Numbered from the stretch's first letter, positions 33,156 to 46,237 are shown. The stretch: DNA of 64,000 bases from Cytophagaceae bacterium (GCA_027490155.1 JAIXYP010000005.1:1-64000), one strand, 5' to 3'. Notes: generated by a model not told the origin, from the sequence alone. Numbers and translations are program-made.

Positions 33156-33977
33156 ATGAGTTGGTTAAGCAAAACCCTGAGTAGCACCATTGGTCGCAAG
33201 CTCATCATGGCCGTTACAGGCCTTTTTCTTGTCAGTTTTCTGTTCGTCCACCTGATAGGCAACGTTGCACTCTTTTATGATGACGGGGGGGCTTCGTTTA
33301 ACAAGTATTCCCACTTTATGTCCACTGCGGGCATTATCCGTGTGTTTGAGTTATTATTGGTCGCTGGGTTTCTTGCCCACATCTGGACAAGCATTCAACT
33401 TACACGGCTTAACAATGCTGCGCGGCCCGAGGGTTATGCCTACCAGCTAAAGCCATCCAAGGAAGTCTCTTGGTTCAGTCGTAACATGGGGCTTAGCGGT
33501 AGCATTGTCCTGATTTTCTTGGTCACGCACCTTCAGAACTTTTATTATCGTTATCACTACGAGGAGATCCCGTACGTGATCTATGCCCCTGCACAGCTAT
33601 ACCCGCAGGCTAAAAACGCACCAAAGGAAGTTGTTACAAGTGTTGATTCTCTCGCTGGACATACTGTCCTGCACGTAACACAAAAGCAAGCGGAAACCAT
33701 TGCGCCTCAGCTGAATACCGAGGCCCTTAAGGATATGCAGCAGTTGGTACATGAGGTCTTCACAAAAGAGTGGTGGTTCTCGATCCTGTACGTGGTTGCC
33801 ATGTTCCTTCTTGGCTTCCACCTTAACCATGGTTTCCAATCAGCTTTCAGGACCTTAGGGCTAGCTCATAAAAAATACACGCCTTTCCTAACAAACCTTG
33901 GTGGTTTGATCTCGATATTGGTTCCGGCTGGCTTCGCTAGTATGCCTATCTATTTCCTGATAAAGGCTTTTATGTAG
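33156..33977 (+). CDS. sdhC: Succinate dehydrogenase cytochrome b subunit
   Basis: 273-residue membrane anchor of the type B (b558-like) succinate:menaquinone oxidoreductase, with five predicted transmembrane helices. The opening SSTIGRKLIMAVTGLFLVSFLFVHLIGN is typical of the Bacteroidetes SdhC family; its His residues (FVHLIGN, AHIWTS, VTHLQNF, GFHLNHGFQ) are candidate haem ligands for the two b haems. It transfers electrons from SdhB to menaquinone. It is the first gene of sdhCAB, followed by sdhA after a 126-bp gap. An insertion of about 60 polar residues between helices 3 and 4 is common in this phylum. Confidence 0.95.
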   Translation: MSWLSKTLSSTIGRKLIMAVTGLFLVSFLFVHLIGNVALFYDDGGASFNKYSHFMSTAGIIRVFELLLVAGFLAHIWTSIQLTRLNNAARPEGYAYQLKPSKEVSWFSRNMGLSGSIVLIFLVTHLQNFYYRYHYEEIPYVIYAPAQLYPQAKNAPKEVVTSVDSLAGHTVLHVTQKQAETIAPQLNTEALKDMQQLVHEVFTKEWWFSILYVVAMFLLGFHLNHGFQSAFRTLGLAHKKYTPFLTNLGGLISILVPAGFASMPIYFLIKAFM

Positions 33978-34103
33978 CATTTGTGGCGGACCAGCACCGA
34001 TTCTGGACCTGGGCCTCATAACAGCAAAACAAAAACTACTCACAAAAAATTTAACAGGTAAAGATCTATATCGGTCGATACCAACCTTAAAAACCCGAGG
34101 ATT

Positions 34104-36017
34104 ATGGCACTGGATTCCAAAATTCCGGACGGCCCAATAGCCGACAAGTGGACCAAATACAAATTTGGCCTCAAGCTGGTCAACCCATCTAACAAGCGTA
34201 AATACGACATTATCGTCGTAGGTACGGGGTTAGCTGGTGCTGCCGCCGCTGCCTCGCTTGCTGAGCTAGGTTACAACGTCAAGGCCTTCACCTATCATGA
34301 TAGCCCACGTCGTGCTCACTCTATTGCGGCACAGGGTGGCATCAATGCTGCCAAAAACTATCAGAACGATGGCGACTCAGTCTATCGCTTGTTCTATGAT
34401 ACCGTCAAAGGTGGTGACTACCGTGCTCGTGAGGCTAACGTCCACCGCCTTGCTGAGGTTTCTGTAAATATTATTGACCAGTGTGTGGCGCAGGGTGTGC
34501 CATTCGCACGTGAGTATGGCGGTCTTTTGAGCAACCGCTCCTTTGGCGGTACCCAAGTCAGCCGTACCTTCTATGCTCGTGGCCAAACCGGTCAACAATT
34601 GCTCCTTGGTGCTTACAGCGCCATGAGCCGTCAGGTAGCAGCTGGTAAGGTTAAGCTATATACCCGTACCGAAATGCTCGACCTTGTTGTTGAGGATGGC
34701 AAGGCACGCGGTATCGTTACCCGCAACTTGATCACTGGCAAAATCGAATCCCACTCTGGTCATGCTGTGTTGCTATGTACTGGTGGATACGGTAACGTAT
34801 TCTACCTGAGTACCAATGCTATGGCCTGCAACGTTACCGCTGCTTGGCGTGCGCATAAAAAAGGCGCCTATTTTGCCAATCCTTGCTTTACCCAGATTCA
34901 CCCAACCTGTATCCCAGTATCGGGCGAGTACCAAAGCAAGTTGACCCTCATGTCCGAGTCTCTTCGGAATGATGGACGCATTTGGGTTCCGCTAAAGGCA
35001 GGCGATTCCCGTCCACCTGCGGACATTCCTGAGGATGAGCGTGACTATTTCTTGGAGCGTAAATATCCATCTTTTGGTAACCTAGTCCCTCGGGATGTTG
35101 CTAGCCGTAATGCCAAATATGTCTGTGACGAAGGTCGTGGAGTAGGTAGCAGCAAGCTAGCAGTCTATATGGACTTTGCTGATGCCATCAAACGGGATAG
35201 CCAGAAAACCATTGAGGCTCGATATGGCAATCTCTTTGAGATGTACGAAAAAATCACTGGTGAGGACCCTTACACCTCGCCAATGCGTATCTATCCAGCT
35301 GTCCACTATACAATGGGTGGCCTCTGGGTGGACTACAACCTGATGACGACTGTCAAGGGGCTGTATGCCCTTGGCGAAGCTAACTTTAGCGACCATGGTG
35401 CTAACAGACTTGGTGCTTCTGCACTGATGCAGGGACTAGCTGATGGCTATTTCGTAATCCCTTATACCCTTGGTGACTACCTAGCCACCATCGGGCATCA
35501 GGACAAAATTAGCCCTGAACATGCTGCATTTAAGGAGTCAGAAGCGATCGTTACTGAGCGTATCAACAAATTGCTCAGCATAAACGGTAAATTCACAGTC
35601 GACGAAATCCACCGCAAACTTGGCCTAGTTATCTGGGACTATTGTGGAATGTCACGTTCAGCCGAAGGCCTCACGAAAGCCAAGAAAATGGTGCAGGAGC
35701 TTAAGCACCAGTTCTGGACCGATGTCAAAGTAGTGGGCACTAACGAAGAGCTGAACATCACACTCGAGAAAGCTCTTCGTGTTGCTGACTTCATCGAGCT
35801 AGGTGAGCTTATGATTGACGACGCACTGAATCGTAACGAAAGCTGTGGTGGTCACTTCCGAGAAGAGAGCGAAGTGGACGGCGAAGCTAAACGTGATGAT
35901 GAAAACTACTCATACGTAGCCGCATGGGAGTACACTGGAGAAAACCAACCAGAGAGCCTTCACAAAGAGCAGCTTACGTTTGAATACGCCAAGCCGTCAC
36001 AACGTAGTTACAAATAA
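34104..36017 (+). CDS. sdhA: Succinate dehydrogenase flavoprotein subunit
   Basis: 637-residue catalytic subunit carrying covalent FAD. The Rossmann motif [22 protein letters not shown] is near residue 35; [14 protein letters not shown] is the FAD-attachment region. Active-site segments include [17 protein letters not shown] and the Arg-rich [12 protein letters not shown] and [19 protein letters not shown] regions. Like its Bacteroidetes and Bdellovibrio homologues it is longer than the E. coli type and has a C-terminal acidic extension. Converts succinate to fumarate; reversal is possible with menaquinone under low oxygen. sdhB follows 66 bp downstream. Confidence 0.97.
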   Translation: MALDSKIPDGPIADKWTKYKFGLKLVNPSNKRKYDIIVVGTGLAGAAAAASLAELGYNVKAFTYHDSPRRAHSIAAQGGINAAKNYQNDGDSVYRLFYDTVKGGDYRAREANVHRLAEVSVNIIDQCVAQGVPFAREYGGLLSNRSFGGTQVSRTFYARGQTGQQLLLGAYSAMSRQVAAGKVKLYTRTEMLDLVVEDGKARGIVTRNLITGKIESHSGHAVLLCTGGYGNVFYLSTNAMACNVTAAWRAHKKGAYFANPCFTQIHPTCIPVSGEYQSKLTLMSESLRNDGRIWVPLKAGDSRPPADIPEDERDYFLERKYPSFGNLVPRDVASRNAKYVCDEGRGVGSSKLAVYMDFADAIKRDSQKTIEARYGNLFEMYEKITGEDPYTSPMRIYPAVHYTMGGLWVDYNLMTTVKGLYALGEANFSDHGANRLGASALMQGLADGYFVIPYTLGDYLATIGHQDKISPEHAAFKESEAIVTERINKLLSINGKFTVDEIHRKLGLVIWDYCGMSRSAEGLTKAKKMVQELKHQFWTDVKVVGTNEELNITLEKALRVADFIELGELMIDDALNRNESCGGHFREESEVDGEAKRDDENYSYVAAWEYTGENQPESLHKEQLTFEYAKPSQRSYK

Positions 36018-36083
36018 TCTTTCCTTTCATCAGGGCTGCCAACCTTAAACAGACCGTTAGCCCGAAAAGATAATCGACTAGTC

Positions 36084-36833
36084 ATGAATCTTAACCTTCA
36101 TATCTGGCGTCAAAAGAACAAGGACACCAAAGGCAAAATGGTCTCTTATCAGGTCAATGACATCAATGAGGAAATGTCTTTCCTAGAGATGCTAGATGTC
36201 CTGAACGAAGACCTGCTGCGCAAAGGCGATGATCCTGTTGCATTTGACCACGACTGCCGCGAAGGTATTTGTGGTGCTTGCAGCATGGTAATCAACGGAC
36301 GCCCTCATGGACCAACCCGGACAACGACCTGCCAGCTCCATATGCGTTACTTCAACTCTGGGGACAATGTGTACATCGAGCCTTGGCGTGCTGGTTCCTT
36401 CCCAGTCCTCAAGGATTTGACTGTCGATCGCTCAGCTTTCGACCGTATTATCCAAGCAGGTGGTTTCGTATCAGTCAATACGGGTAGCGCACCAGATGCC
36501 AACGAAATCCCAATTGGCAAAGAGATCGCCGATGAGGCCTTTAACTCTGCTACCTGTATTGGTTGTGGAGCCTGTGTTGCGGCCTGTAAGAATGCTTCTG
36601 CTAGCCTCTTCGTTTCTGCCAAGATTTCTCAACTTGCTATGTTGCCTCAAGGTGCTGCTGAGCGTAAGCGCCGTGCCGAGAGCATGATCGCCCAGATGGA
36701 CGCCGAAGGATTCGGTGCTTGTACCAACACTGGTGCCTGCGCTGCCGAATGCCCTAAGAGCATCGACCTTACCAACATCGCTCAAATGAACCGCGAGTTC
36801 ATTGGTGCCAAGCTGACCAGCGAGTTGGTATAG
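36084..36833 (+). CDS. sdhB: Succinate dehydrogenase iron-sulfur subunit
   Basis: 249-residue electron-transfer subunit. Three cluster motifs are complete: [2Fe-2S] CREGICGAC with the later CQLH, [4Fe-4S] [11 protein letters not shown], and [3Fe-4S] [14 protein letters not shown]. Passes electrons from SdhA to the SdhC haems. It ends the sdhCAB operon, with a strong terminator 20 bp downstream. Confidence 0.97.
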   Translation: MNLNLHIWRQKNKDTKGKMVSYQVNDINEEMSFLEMLDVLNEDLLRKGDDPVAFDHDCREGICGACSMVINGRPHGPTRTTTCQLHMRYFNSGDNVYIEPWRAGSFPVLKDLTVDRSAFDRIIQAGGFVSVNTGSAPDANEIPIGKEIADEAFNSATCIGCGACVAACKNASASLFVSAKISQLAMLPQGAAERKRRAESMIAQMDAEGFGACTNTGACAAECPKSIDLTNIAQMNREFIGAKLTSELV

Positions 36834-36853
36834 TTTGCCTCCTACCATTATTT

Positions 36854-36896
36854 AACCAAAAGCCAATCCTGGGAATGGGGTTGGCTTTTTTGGTTA
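36854..36896 (+). terminator. Terminator of sdhCAB
   Basis: GCCAATCC pairs with GGGTTGGC, followed by a run of six T; AACCAAAA and TTTTGGTT extend the stem. Confidence 0.85.
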
Positions 36897-36925
36897 GTTG
36901 ATGGTATGTCTGTTCTTGTAAACTA

Positions 36926-36961
36926 AAACCACCCAATAACATCTCTGCCATTGGGTGGTTT
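36926..36961 (-). terminator. Terminator of icmF
   Basis: A perfect 12-bp stem, AAACCACCCAAT (36926-36937) with ATTGGGTGGTTT (36950-36961). The leftward tail is TTTTAGTTT. It lies 25 bp past the icmF stop. Confidence 0.8.
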
Positions 36962-36986
36962 GTATGATCAAGTCTAAAGTAGGTGC

Positions 36987-39900
36987 CTACATATTCCGGC
37001 GGTACTGGCCACCAACTTGGTAGAGGGCACCTGAAATCTGGCCTAATGTGCAGCGTTTTGCGGTTTCCATTAGGGCTTCAAACAGGTTGCCATTTTGGAG
37101 GGCCGTTTCTTGCAGGTGTTTAACGTCTGCCTCGTAGGTAGATTTGTTGCGCTCGATAACGGCATTGCGACTTGCGATAGCAAATTCCTTTTCCTCATTA
37201 GTGGACCTGATGACCTCCGAAGGGATGATGGTTGGCGAACCTTTAGGGTCAAGGAAAGTATTGACGCCTATGATTGGCAGCTCTCCATTGTGTTTCAGGG
37301 TCTCGTAATACAATGACTCCTCCTGGATCTTGCTGCGTTGGTACATACGCTCCATCGCCCCTAGGACACCACCACGCTCCGAAATGTTGCGGAACTCGAG
37401 CATGACGGCTTCTTCCACCAAGTCTGTCAGCTCCTCGATAATGAAAGCGCCTTGCAGTGGATTTTCGTTTTTGGCCAATCCGCTTTCCTTGTTTATGATC
37501 AGCTGGATGGCCATAGCTCGGCGCACACTTTCCTCGGTTGGGGTGGTAATGGCCTCATCGTAGGCATTGGTATGCAACGAATTGCAGTTATCGTAGATCG
37601 CATAAAGCGCCTGCAAAGTTGTTCTGATGTCGTTAAAGGCGATTTCCTGCGCATGGAGGCTACGCCCACTCGTCTGAATATGGTACTTGAGCTTTTGGCT
37701 TCGGTCGTTGCCTTTGTACTTGTTCTTGATGGCTTTGGCCCAGATGCGCCTTGCTACACGTCCGATTACTGAGTACTCAGGGTCTAGGCCATTGCTGAAG
37801 AAGAAGCTGAAGTTGGGTGCAAAATCATCAATGCTCATTCCTCGGCTGAGGTAGTACTCTGCAAAGGTAAAGCCATTGCTAAGCGTAAAGGCTAACTGTG
37901 TGATCGGGTTTGCGCCTGCCTCAGCGATATGGTAACCACTGATCGAGACAGAATAGAAGTTCCGTATCTTCTCAGAGATAAAGTACTGCTGGATATCCCC
38001 CATCATCCGGAGGGCAAACTCTGTGCTGAAGATGCAGGTATTTTGAGCCTGATCCTCCTTCAAGATGTCTGCTTGGACCGTACCACGCACTTGGGTCAAG
38101 GTTTTGGCCTTGATCTGTTGGTAGATTTCGTTTGGCAGTACCTCGTCACCTGTCACACCGAGCAGCAATAGCCCAAGGCCATTATTGCTGGATGGTACCT
38201 CACCTTGGTAGGTCGGCACAGGCATTGCTTTGGCAGCGTAGATTGCCTGAATTTTGGCCTTTACATCATCTACCAAACCATTTTCGCGGATATACAATTC
38301 GCATTGTTGGTCAATGGCTGCATTCATGAAGAAGGCTAGCAGCATCGGTGCCGGTCCATTGATCGTCATCGAGACCGAAGTGCCTGGGTGGGCAAGGTTA
38401 AACCCACTGTACAGCTTTTTGGCATCGTCTAGGGTAGCGATGCTGACCCCTGAGTTACCGATTTTGCCATAAATGTCAGGGCGGTGGTCTGGGTCTTCAC
38501 CATACAAGGTCACCGAGTCAAAGGCTGTGCTCAGGCGCTTGGCTGGCATCCCTTGGGATACGTAATGGAAGCGGTGGTTGGTCCGCTCGGGGCCACCTTC
38601 ACCAGCAAACATCCGGGTTGGGTCTTCACCCTCACGCTTTAGCGGGAAAACTCCAGCAGTGTACGGGAACTCACCAGGCACGTTTTCGGTATATTTCCAG
38701 AGTAATATGTCGCCCCAGTCTTGGTACCGTGGCATACTCACTTTTGGTACTTTGGTCCCTGATAAGGAGGTTGTAAACAAGTCCTGACCAATGACCTTAT
38801 CCCGTACTTGGAACTCAAACTTGTCTTGTCGATAGGTAGTCTTAAGTGCTTCCCAAGTATTTAGGTGATTTCTGCTTTCGCCTGTTAGGTGGTTGTATTG
38901 TTGGTCATATAGTCCTTGCAAAGTTAGGAGTTGAGCATTTAGCTCCTCCTTTTTGGTACCAGTTGCCTTCTCAGCTTGGCTGGTCAAGTACTGTATTGTG
39001 CCTTGCAGTTGATATAGCTGAGTAGCAAGTTTACTTTGGTCCTGCACCGTATCCATATAGGCAACGTTGGCTTCGCTGATCTCAGCTAGGTAGCGGACAC
39101 GGTCAGGCGGGATGATGTAGATCTTTTCGCTGGCCAGTTTGCTTCCGCCAAACTGGGTGCTTAGCGGCGCATTTGTGCGCTCGACGATTTTCTGGATTAG
39201 CGCACCATACAGGTTATTGACGCCTGGGTCGTTAAACTGAGAGGCCATCGTACCATAAATTGGCATCTGGTCATCAGTCGCATCCCAAAGGTTATGGTTG
39301 CGCTTGTATTGTTTCCGGACATCACGGATGGCATCAAGCGAGCCGCGTTTGTCAAACTTGTTGAGTGCAATGACGTCGGCAAAGTCCAGCATGTCGATTT
39401 TCTCGAGCTGGGTTGCAGCGCCATACTCGCTAGTCATGACATAGAGGCTGACATCGCTGTGCTCGATGATCTCGGTATCACTTTGTCCAATGCCGCTGGT
39501 CTCAACAATCACCAAGTCAAAGCCTGCAGATTTGACGATGTTGATGCTTTCCTGCACATACTTGCTGAGTGCAAGGTTGCTTTGGCGTGTGGCCAATGAG
39601 CGCATATAAACCCGAGGGTCATTGATGCTATTCATCCGGATACGGTCACCCAGCAGGGCACCACCCGTTTTGCGTTTGCTAGGGTCCACCGAGATGATGG
39701 CCAGAGTTTTGTCAGTAGTATCCAGCAAGAAACGGCGGACCAATTCATCCACTAGGCTCGATTTGCCGGCACCGCCAGTACCCGTGATACCGAGGACAGG
39801 TGGTGTTGCTGCAGGCTTGACTTGATCCAGCAGGGCAGTGATGGTCGGGGTTTGATCTGGATAGTTTTCGCAGATGCTTATAAGGCGACCAATGGCGACA

Positions 39901-40460
39901 TGGTCTTTGGCCTTAACCCGATAGACCAATTGTTCGATGTCATCTGGGGTCAGATGGTCGGCTTCAGGTTCGTCATCTAGGGCAGGGATCGCTATCTTCT
40001 GGTGTGCCCAAGTCGGGAAATCACAACGGCGCAGCACGTCATTGATCATACCCTGAAGCCCTAGGGTGCGCCCATCGTCAGGCGAGTAGATTCGGCTAAT
40101 ACCGTAAGCGTGAAGCTCATCAATTTCGGTAGGTAGGATGGTGCCACCTCCGCCACCAACAATTTGGATATGACCGCAACCACGCTCTTCTAGCAAGTCA
40201 TGGATGTACTTGAAGTATTCGACATGGCCACCTTGGTAACTCGTGATCGCAATTCCTTGTGCATCCTCTTGGATGGCACAATTCACTATCTCTTGGGCCG
40301 AACGGTTATGCCCTAGGTGGATTACCTCGGCTCCTGAGGCTTGGAGGATACGCCGCATGATGTTGATTGCGGCATCGTGTCCGTCAAACAAACTAGCGGC
40401 CGTGACGAGGCGGACAGGGTATTTTGGCTTGTAAGCGCCATTTGCAGGGGTCGCATTCAT
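36987..40460 (-). CDS. icmF: Fused isobutyryl-CoA mutase with built-in G-protein chaperone
   Basis: 1,157 residues in IcmF order: N-terminal cobalamin-binding domain with the DGHDA motif at 26-30 (His28 is the expected axial ligand), a MeaB-like GTPase with P-loop GTGGAGKS at 227-234, [10 protein letters not shown] and NKFD, a linker, and the acyl-CoA mutase barrel from about residue 560. The mutase motif TAGVFPLKR has Phe, and AQNTCIFS has Gln, where methylmalonyl-CoA mutase has Tyr and Arg (RGPY, VRNT). This marks isobutyryl-CoA specificity: carbon-skeleton rearrangement of isobutyryl-CoA to butyryl-CoA, linking valine and fatty-acid catabolism. Automated pipelines often call it methylmalonyl-CoA mutase. 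Monocistronic. Confidence 0.9.
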   Translation of the reverse strand: MNATPANGAYKPKYPVRLVTAASLFDGHDAAINIMRRILQASGAEVIHLGHNRSAQEIVNCAIQEDAQGIAITSYQGGHVEYFKYIHDLLEERGCGHIQIVGGGGGTILPTEIDELHAYGISRIYSPDDGRTLGLQGMINDVLRRCDFPTWAHQKIAIPALDDEPEADHLTPDDIEQLVYRVKAKDHVAIGRLISICENYPDQTPTITALLDQVKPAATPPVLGITGTGGAGKSSLVDELVRRFLLDTTDKTLAIISVDPSKRKTGGALLGDRIRMNSINDPRVYMRSLATRQSNLALSKYVQESINIVKSAGFDLVIVETSGIGQSDTEIIEHSDVSLYVMTSEYGAATQLEKIDMLDFADVIALNKFDKRGSLDAIRDVRKQYKRNHNLWDATDDQMPIYGTMASQFNDPGVNNLYGALIQKIVERTNAPLSTQFGGSKLASEKIYIIPPDRVRYLAEISEANVAYMDTVQDQSKLATQLYQLQGTIQYLTSQAEKATGTKKEELNAQLLTLQGLYDQQYNHLTGESRNHLNTWEALKTTYRQDKFEFQVRDKVIGQDLFTTSLSGTKVPKVSMPRYQDWGDILLWKYTENVPGEFPYTAGVFPLKREGEDPTRMFAGEGGPERTNHRFHYVSQGMPAKRLSTAFDSVTLYGEDPDHRPDIYGKIGNSGVSIATLDDAKKLYSGFNLAHPGTSVSMTINGPAPMLLAFFMNAAIDQQCELYIRENGLVDDVKAKIQAIYAAKAMPVPTYQGEVPSSNNGLGLLLLGVTGDEVLPNEIYQQIKAKTLTQVRGTVQADILKEDQAQNTCIFSTEFALRMMGDIQQYFISEKIRNFYSVSISGYHIAEAGANPITQLAFTLSNGFTFAEYYLSRGMSIDDFAPNFSFFFSNGLDPEYSVIGRVARRIWAKAIKNKYKGNDRSQKLKYHIQTSGRSLHAQEIAFNDIRTTLQALYAIYDNCNSLHTNAYDEAITTPTEESVRRAMAIQLIINKESGLAKNENPLQGAFIIEELTDLVEEAVMLEFRNISERGGVLGAMERMYQRSKIQEESLYYETLKHNGELPIIGVNTFLDPKGSPTIIPSEVIRSTNEEKEFAIASRNAVIERNKSTYEADVKHLQETALQNGNLFEALMETAKRCTLGQISGALYQVGGQYRRNM

Positions 40461-40605
40461 AGCTTGCTTTGGGCTTGCTGTTTGGTGTATGGGGTGTCAA
40501 GAAGAGGCAATAGGATGTCACTTCTTGGCAGTGGTGCAATTTAAGGCTATTTGGTGGCCAATAGCTAATCCCTTTATCGTGGAGATCGCTAAAGACTAGG
40601 ATCCA

Positions 40606-42789
40606 TCAATATATATCAGGAACGGTTTTGGCCTTGAGGTTGGCTGGCGGATATAGTCTGCGTGCAACATCATAGACACGCGTATTTGCGTCTGTAGCAT
40701 AATGGACAAAATCTTTGTAAGGGAAACCACAGACATCCACTAAGCCAATGTTGTAGTTTTCGCCATCAAAGCGTCCTCCAACGGGCTGGTCATTCCACTG
40801 AAAGTAATGGATACCAACAACTTCTGGACGAGCAAAACCTTGCTCCACGTAAGTTTGGTAGGCAATGCCCCGCTGCTTCTGGTTATACACCCCCCGGATG
40901 CCAGTAGCAGTATGCCCTTGGTCAAGCGCACCAAAGTGGAACTCACCGATCATGACTGGTTTACCTGTTCGTTTGGTGATTTCGGCCGTTTCGGGAGGGT
41001 AGGGTGAGTTATACCCATTGATGCTAAAGACATCAAAATACTGACCTGCCCTGTAGCATAGGTCATTGCTAATATAGGCATACCTAATGCCGAGATTGAG
41101 GTGGTGCGGATCAACCACTTTGACAGCATCACAGACTGGTTTTAGGTATTTATCAACCATGGCGTTGCTCCAATTACGGAGGTAGGCCAGCGCCTCTGGT
41201 GTAAGCTGGACATCACTAGGCAACACAACCGAGTCTAGTTGCTCAATCGATTTGAGTTTAAGGCCCCAAGCTGTATTAAACTGCTTTACGTTCCCGCGAT
41301 ATTGATTGATGAGATCGTTCCGTAGCTCCCGACGTGTATGGTTTGCTCCGTTCTTGGTCTGGAGCATCTTAAGGGCTAGGTTATTATCCCCAAAGGCCCA
41401 CTCTGGCTCATTGTTCAGGAAATAGCCAATCATGTTACGGTCTGCCTTATGTGGCTCAAGTTGCTTTGCAAACTTGGCACAACTGTCCGGATAGCTAGGG
41501 TCAAACACATCTGGGAAATCTCGGTATAGTTTCTTTGATGTGGTCGGGAACTTGCGCAAAGGCATTACATACGGCATGTTTGCAAAACGGATAAAGCCTG
41601 TATCACTCCAGTTGGCAATGGTGTTGAAGCGCCATTGGGCCATCATGTTTTTTGTGATGCGGTTCCAGACCATGCGCCAATCCTTTTTGCCGAATGTTTT
41701 GCGATAGTTGTTGGCAGTGAAGCTGAAGAGTTTTTTAATTTTTTGGTGATAGGTGTAGTTGACAGTGTCCAGCCCAGTTGGAAGTTCCTGATACAACTCT
41801 TCAAAACCAGTGATCATTGCACCCTCTCCTGGGCGCACCCCTGTTACCCCTGTGCTAAGGAAAGCAAAACCATCGGGGTCGATCAGCCACCAGCGTTTCC
41901 CTCCAATATTTTCTACCCGGAACCAACCAGTTCCATTCATTTTGAGGGATTTGAGCGCACCATTTTCAGTCCTGCCTAGATTGAGACCAGCGTTAGAAAA
42001 GGTTGTATCTAGTTTACGATGGTAGTACCCAAGCTCAAAATCGCCTGGGATTTTGCTACCCCATGTTTTGTGCGTCAGCTGGCCTAAGGCATCGATATAG
42101 GGTGTGGTCAGCGTAGGTAGGTCAGTTTTTAGTTCGGTCTGGAGCTCAAGACCTTTCAGGTAGAGCTTAGAGGTAAAAAAAGGCTTTGAAAAAGGCTCAA
42201 GTTCAAGTCTAACATCCACCAAATCAGTTGGTTTGATGGACTGCCCAAAAATGCGGCCTTTGCCTTGACGTGGGTAGCGAGGTAGGTATATCTGTTGGCA
42301 ATCTAGGTAGCTTAGTGGCACAACCATTTTGGTCCGCAATTGTGGGAAAATCCCGACCGAGGCTGCACAAGCACGCTCAATGACCTTTCCGTCAGCTGAC
42401 CTACGGTAGAAACCGATGATGACATTGGTCGTGTACCTATTCGGGTTAAAGAGGTCAAGCACTAGGTATTGAGCCTTATGCCATGCTTTTGCTTCCGATT
42501 GATTCCAGAGGCTGAAACTATGCCCTATAGTATCTGGTGTGAGTAGATAAGTTGGACCACCTGCTTCTACTGATTCGGCAATAGTCACCGAATAGGGCCG
42601 ACCAAGTAAGTTGGCTGGTGGTTGGGAACTTGCTGGGTTCAGTTTTGACCGCTCTGCGTACTTTATTGTTGTTTTGACAAGCTTATCAAGGTCCAGGCTT
42701 AAAAGCTGCACATTTTGTGCTTGGCTCAGTTGACAATAGAGGGCTGCAAAACCCATAAATAAAAATATACGGATCTGGAGACTAGTCAT
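40606..42789 (-). CDS. GH50-like (beta-agarase-related) secreted glycoside hydrolase
   Basis: About 727 residues from the ATG at 42789, chosen because the signal peptide (IRIFLFMGFAALYCQLSQAQ) follows at once; an in-frame start at 42828 adds 13 residues. An N-terminal beta-sandwich (about 30-220) precedes an (alpha/beta)8 barrel. The pattern of the agarase/GH50 type is seen: RWWLIDPDGFAFLSTGV, FLNNEPEW (candidate acid/base Glu), IGEFHFGALDQG (candidate nucleophile Glu), then HYFQWNDQPVGGRFDGEN. The specificity cannot be read: agarose, another galactan or an unrelated beta-glycan are all possible. A small gene ends 44 bp upstream on the same strand. Confidence 0.78.
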   Translation of the reverse strand: MTSLQIRIFLFMGFAALYCQLSQAQNVQLLSLDLDKLVKTTIKYAERSKLNPASSQPPANLLGRPYSVTIAESVEAGGPTYLLTPDTIGHSFSLWNQSEAKAWHKAQYLVLDLFNPNRYTTNVIIGFYRRSADGKVIERACAASVGIFPQLRTKMVVPLSYLDCQQIYLPRYPRQGKGRIFGQSIKPTDLVDVRLELEPFSKPFFTSKLYLKGLELQTELKTDLPTLTTPYIDALGQLTHKTWGSKIPGDFELGYYHRKLDTTFSNAGLNLGRTENGALKSLKMNGTGWFRVENIGGKRWWLIDPDGFAFLSTGVTGVRPGEGAMITGFEELYQELPTGLDTVNYTYHQKIKKLFSFTANNYRKTFGKKDWRMVWNRITKNMMAQWRFNTIANWSDTGFIRFANMPYVMPLRKFPTTSKKLYRDFPDVFDPSYPDSCAKFAKQLEPHKADRNMIGYFLNNEPEWAFGDNNLALKMLQTKNGANHTRRELRNDLINQYRGNVKQFNTAWGLKLKSIEQLDSVVLPSDVQLTPEALAYLRNWSNAMVDKYLKPVCDAVKVVDPHHLNLGIRYAYISNDLCYRAGQYFDVFSINGYNSPYPPETAEITKRTGKPVMIGEFHFGALDQGHTATGIRGVYNQKQRGIAYQTYVEQGFARPEVVGIHYFQWNDQPVGGRFDGENYNIGLVDVCGFPYKDFVHYATDANTRVYDVARRLYPPANLKAKTVPDIY

Positions 42790-42833
42790 TTGTCTTTGGG
42801 ACAAGTATTTGAGAATGAGGAGAAGCAACAGTA

Positions 42834-43259
42834 TTAGTTATGTAGCACACCCGGTAAGTCCAAAAAAGGTAGGGGCTGAAGGTTACCTTCGATTATGGAG
42901 TCTGGCATGAATAGGAACTTTTTGTCGTAGACCGTTCGGTCGATGTAATAGCTGACCCAGTATTCATTCACAAGGTGGAAAACCTCAGGCGAAATGATCT
43001 CTATAGGTGCAGCACTTTGCCCGGGTAGCTCTTCGATTAGGTGCCGTAGGACACTGGTTTCCTGTTTGTTGCCTTCTGCGGTCGTGCCATAGCCTTTACT
43101 GGCAATGATGATGTTATGGAGGTCCTTGTCATTCTGGTTGATGATAAAGACCCTCCATTGGTATTCAAGGTCAGACTGGCCAAAGTCTTCCGAAAGTGGT
43201 TCACGAACAATGGCTAGGGTAACACCCACAACCTGAGGGAAATTGATGTCTGCTTTCAT
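42834..43259 (-). CDS. Conserved hypothetical protein, 141 residues
   Basis: No named domain recognised. No signal peptide or membrane segment; acidic, with a predicted alternating beta pattern (EYQWRVFIINQNDKDLHNIIIAS, EYWVSYYIDR). I have the impression that similar small proteins occur widely in Bacteroidetes, but cannot assign a function. It lies 44 bp upstream of the GH50-like gene on the same strand, so co-transcription is possible, although the cytoplasmic look argues against a shared role in polysaccharide breakdown. Confidence 0.75.
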   Translation of the reverse strand: MKADINFPQVVGVTLAIVREPLSEDFGQSDLEYQWRVFIINQNDKDLHNIIIASKGYGTTAEGNKQETSVLRHLIEELPGQSAAPIEIISPEVFHLVNEYWVSYYIDRTVYDKKFLFMPDSIIEGNLQPLPFLDLPGVLHN

Positions 43260-43336
43260 TAACAGTGGTTTGGCTAGGGTAAACTTGAGAGAATCTGGCC
43301 AATCAGTTTGGCCTTATAATAGCTCTTTACTATCCC

Positions 43337-43936
43337 TTATGACTGGTTATAAGCCTCCGTAATCAGCCCAACAAGGTGGTCATTTAAGTCCCCAGCCTCG
43401 GTCAGGATAAGGTAACGGGTCATTCGGTCGCTTCCCCCCATAGGTTTGGTTATGGGCAATAGGCCAGGGTAATCGGTAGAAGATTTGGCCAAGGCTAGGC
43501 CAAGTGTTAGCCCTTGTTTGCTAGGGAATACGACTGCAAAAGTATGGTTGCGCTGTAGCGTAACATAGGTTTTGCGGGCTAGGATAAGCGAGGAAGGTAG
43601 TGCCGTTTTGATTGCCAAAATCAGGGATTGATACAATGGCACTTGTGTGGCAAACTTGGCGAAAAGGGCATTAACCAAAGCAACTGGATCATCATAACCT
43701 CCGATGGTCGATCCGTCTAATGTACTAAAGATCAGCATGGCTCGGTTTTGCATGATACCATGGGTTTCCTTAAACCACTTGAGCCTTTCCTTAGGTTTTG
43801 TAGCTGGGCAACTTCTTGCGATCTCGACCCATTCATCCAAAGTTCTTCCAGTAGCCTTGACCATCGTTTCGGTCATGCTGTTGGTATAACTGTCCATCTT
43901 GTCGGACTTATCATACAGATGGTTAATGTCTGGCAT
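43337..43936 (-). CDS. DUF4287 domain protein with DUF5655-like C-terminal region
   Basis: Up to 199 residues. The region YTNSMTETMVKATGRTLDEWVEIA followed by ERLKWFKETHGIMQNRA is a DUF4287 motif; the later half (about 95-190; FAKFATQVPLYQSLILAIKTALPSS, TYVTLQRNHTFAVVFP) resembles DUF5655. This pairing is seen in small cytoplasmic proteins of unknown function. The start could be the first ATG (43936) or one of the Met at residues 14, 21 or 25; the polar first residues are not decisive. It is followed downstream by another small gene after a 77-bp gap. Confidence 0.78.
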   Translation of the reverse strand: MPDINHLYDKSDKMDSYTNSMTETMVKATGRTLDEWVEIARSCPATKPKERLKWFKETHGIMQNRAMLIFSTLDGSTIGGYDDPVALVNALFAKFATQVPLYQSLILAIKTALPSSLILARKTYVTLQRNHTFAVVFPSKQGLTLGLALAKSSTDYPGLLPITKPMGGSDRMTRYLILTEAGDLNDHLVGLITEAYNQS

Positions 43937-43998
43937 GGGGCTCGGTCTTGGGATGGTATTGGCACGTATTTAGACTGGCAATCGAAGTCGCAAAACAA

Positions 43999-44040
43999 CC
44001 AAAAGCCGCCACTATTTCCTTCAACAGTAGCGGCTTTTGG
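43999..44040 (-). terminator. Terminator of gyrB
   Basis: CCAAAAGCCGC pairs with GCGGCTTTTGG, with ACT/AGT extending the stem inward. The leftward tail GGTTGTTTTG follows. It lies 54 bp past the gyrB stop. Confidence 0.75.
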
Positions 44041-44093
44041 CCAATGGTTAGTAGTGGTAATTTGTCCTGATCCTCACGGATTGTGATGTGGTG

Positions 44094-46061
<1,968 letters not shown>

Positions 46062-46237
46062 TTAGTTTGAAAGCCTTGTATATCAGTTGTTTAAATAGGA
46101 TGGGTTCTAGCTGGTTACTTTTGATGGCTTAGCTACATCCTGCCCAAAAGACCAAGACTGTTTTCGTTTTCGGTTGTGAGAATCTACTTTTGATCAGGGT
46201 CAATAACTAGGTTGCTAGCTCCCAGACCAAAAGCCTA

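Noticed and set aside
36987-40460. Reading this as methylmalonyl-CoA mutase
   Set aside because: The fused GTPase and the Phe/Gln specificity residues fit isobutyryl-CoA mutase better.
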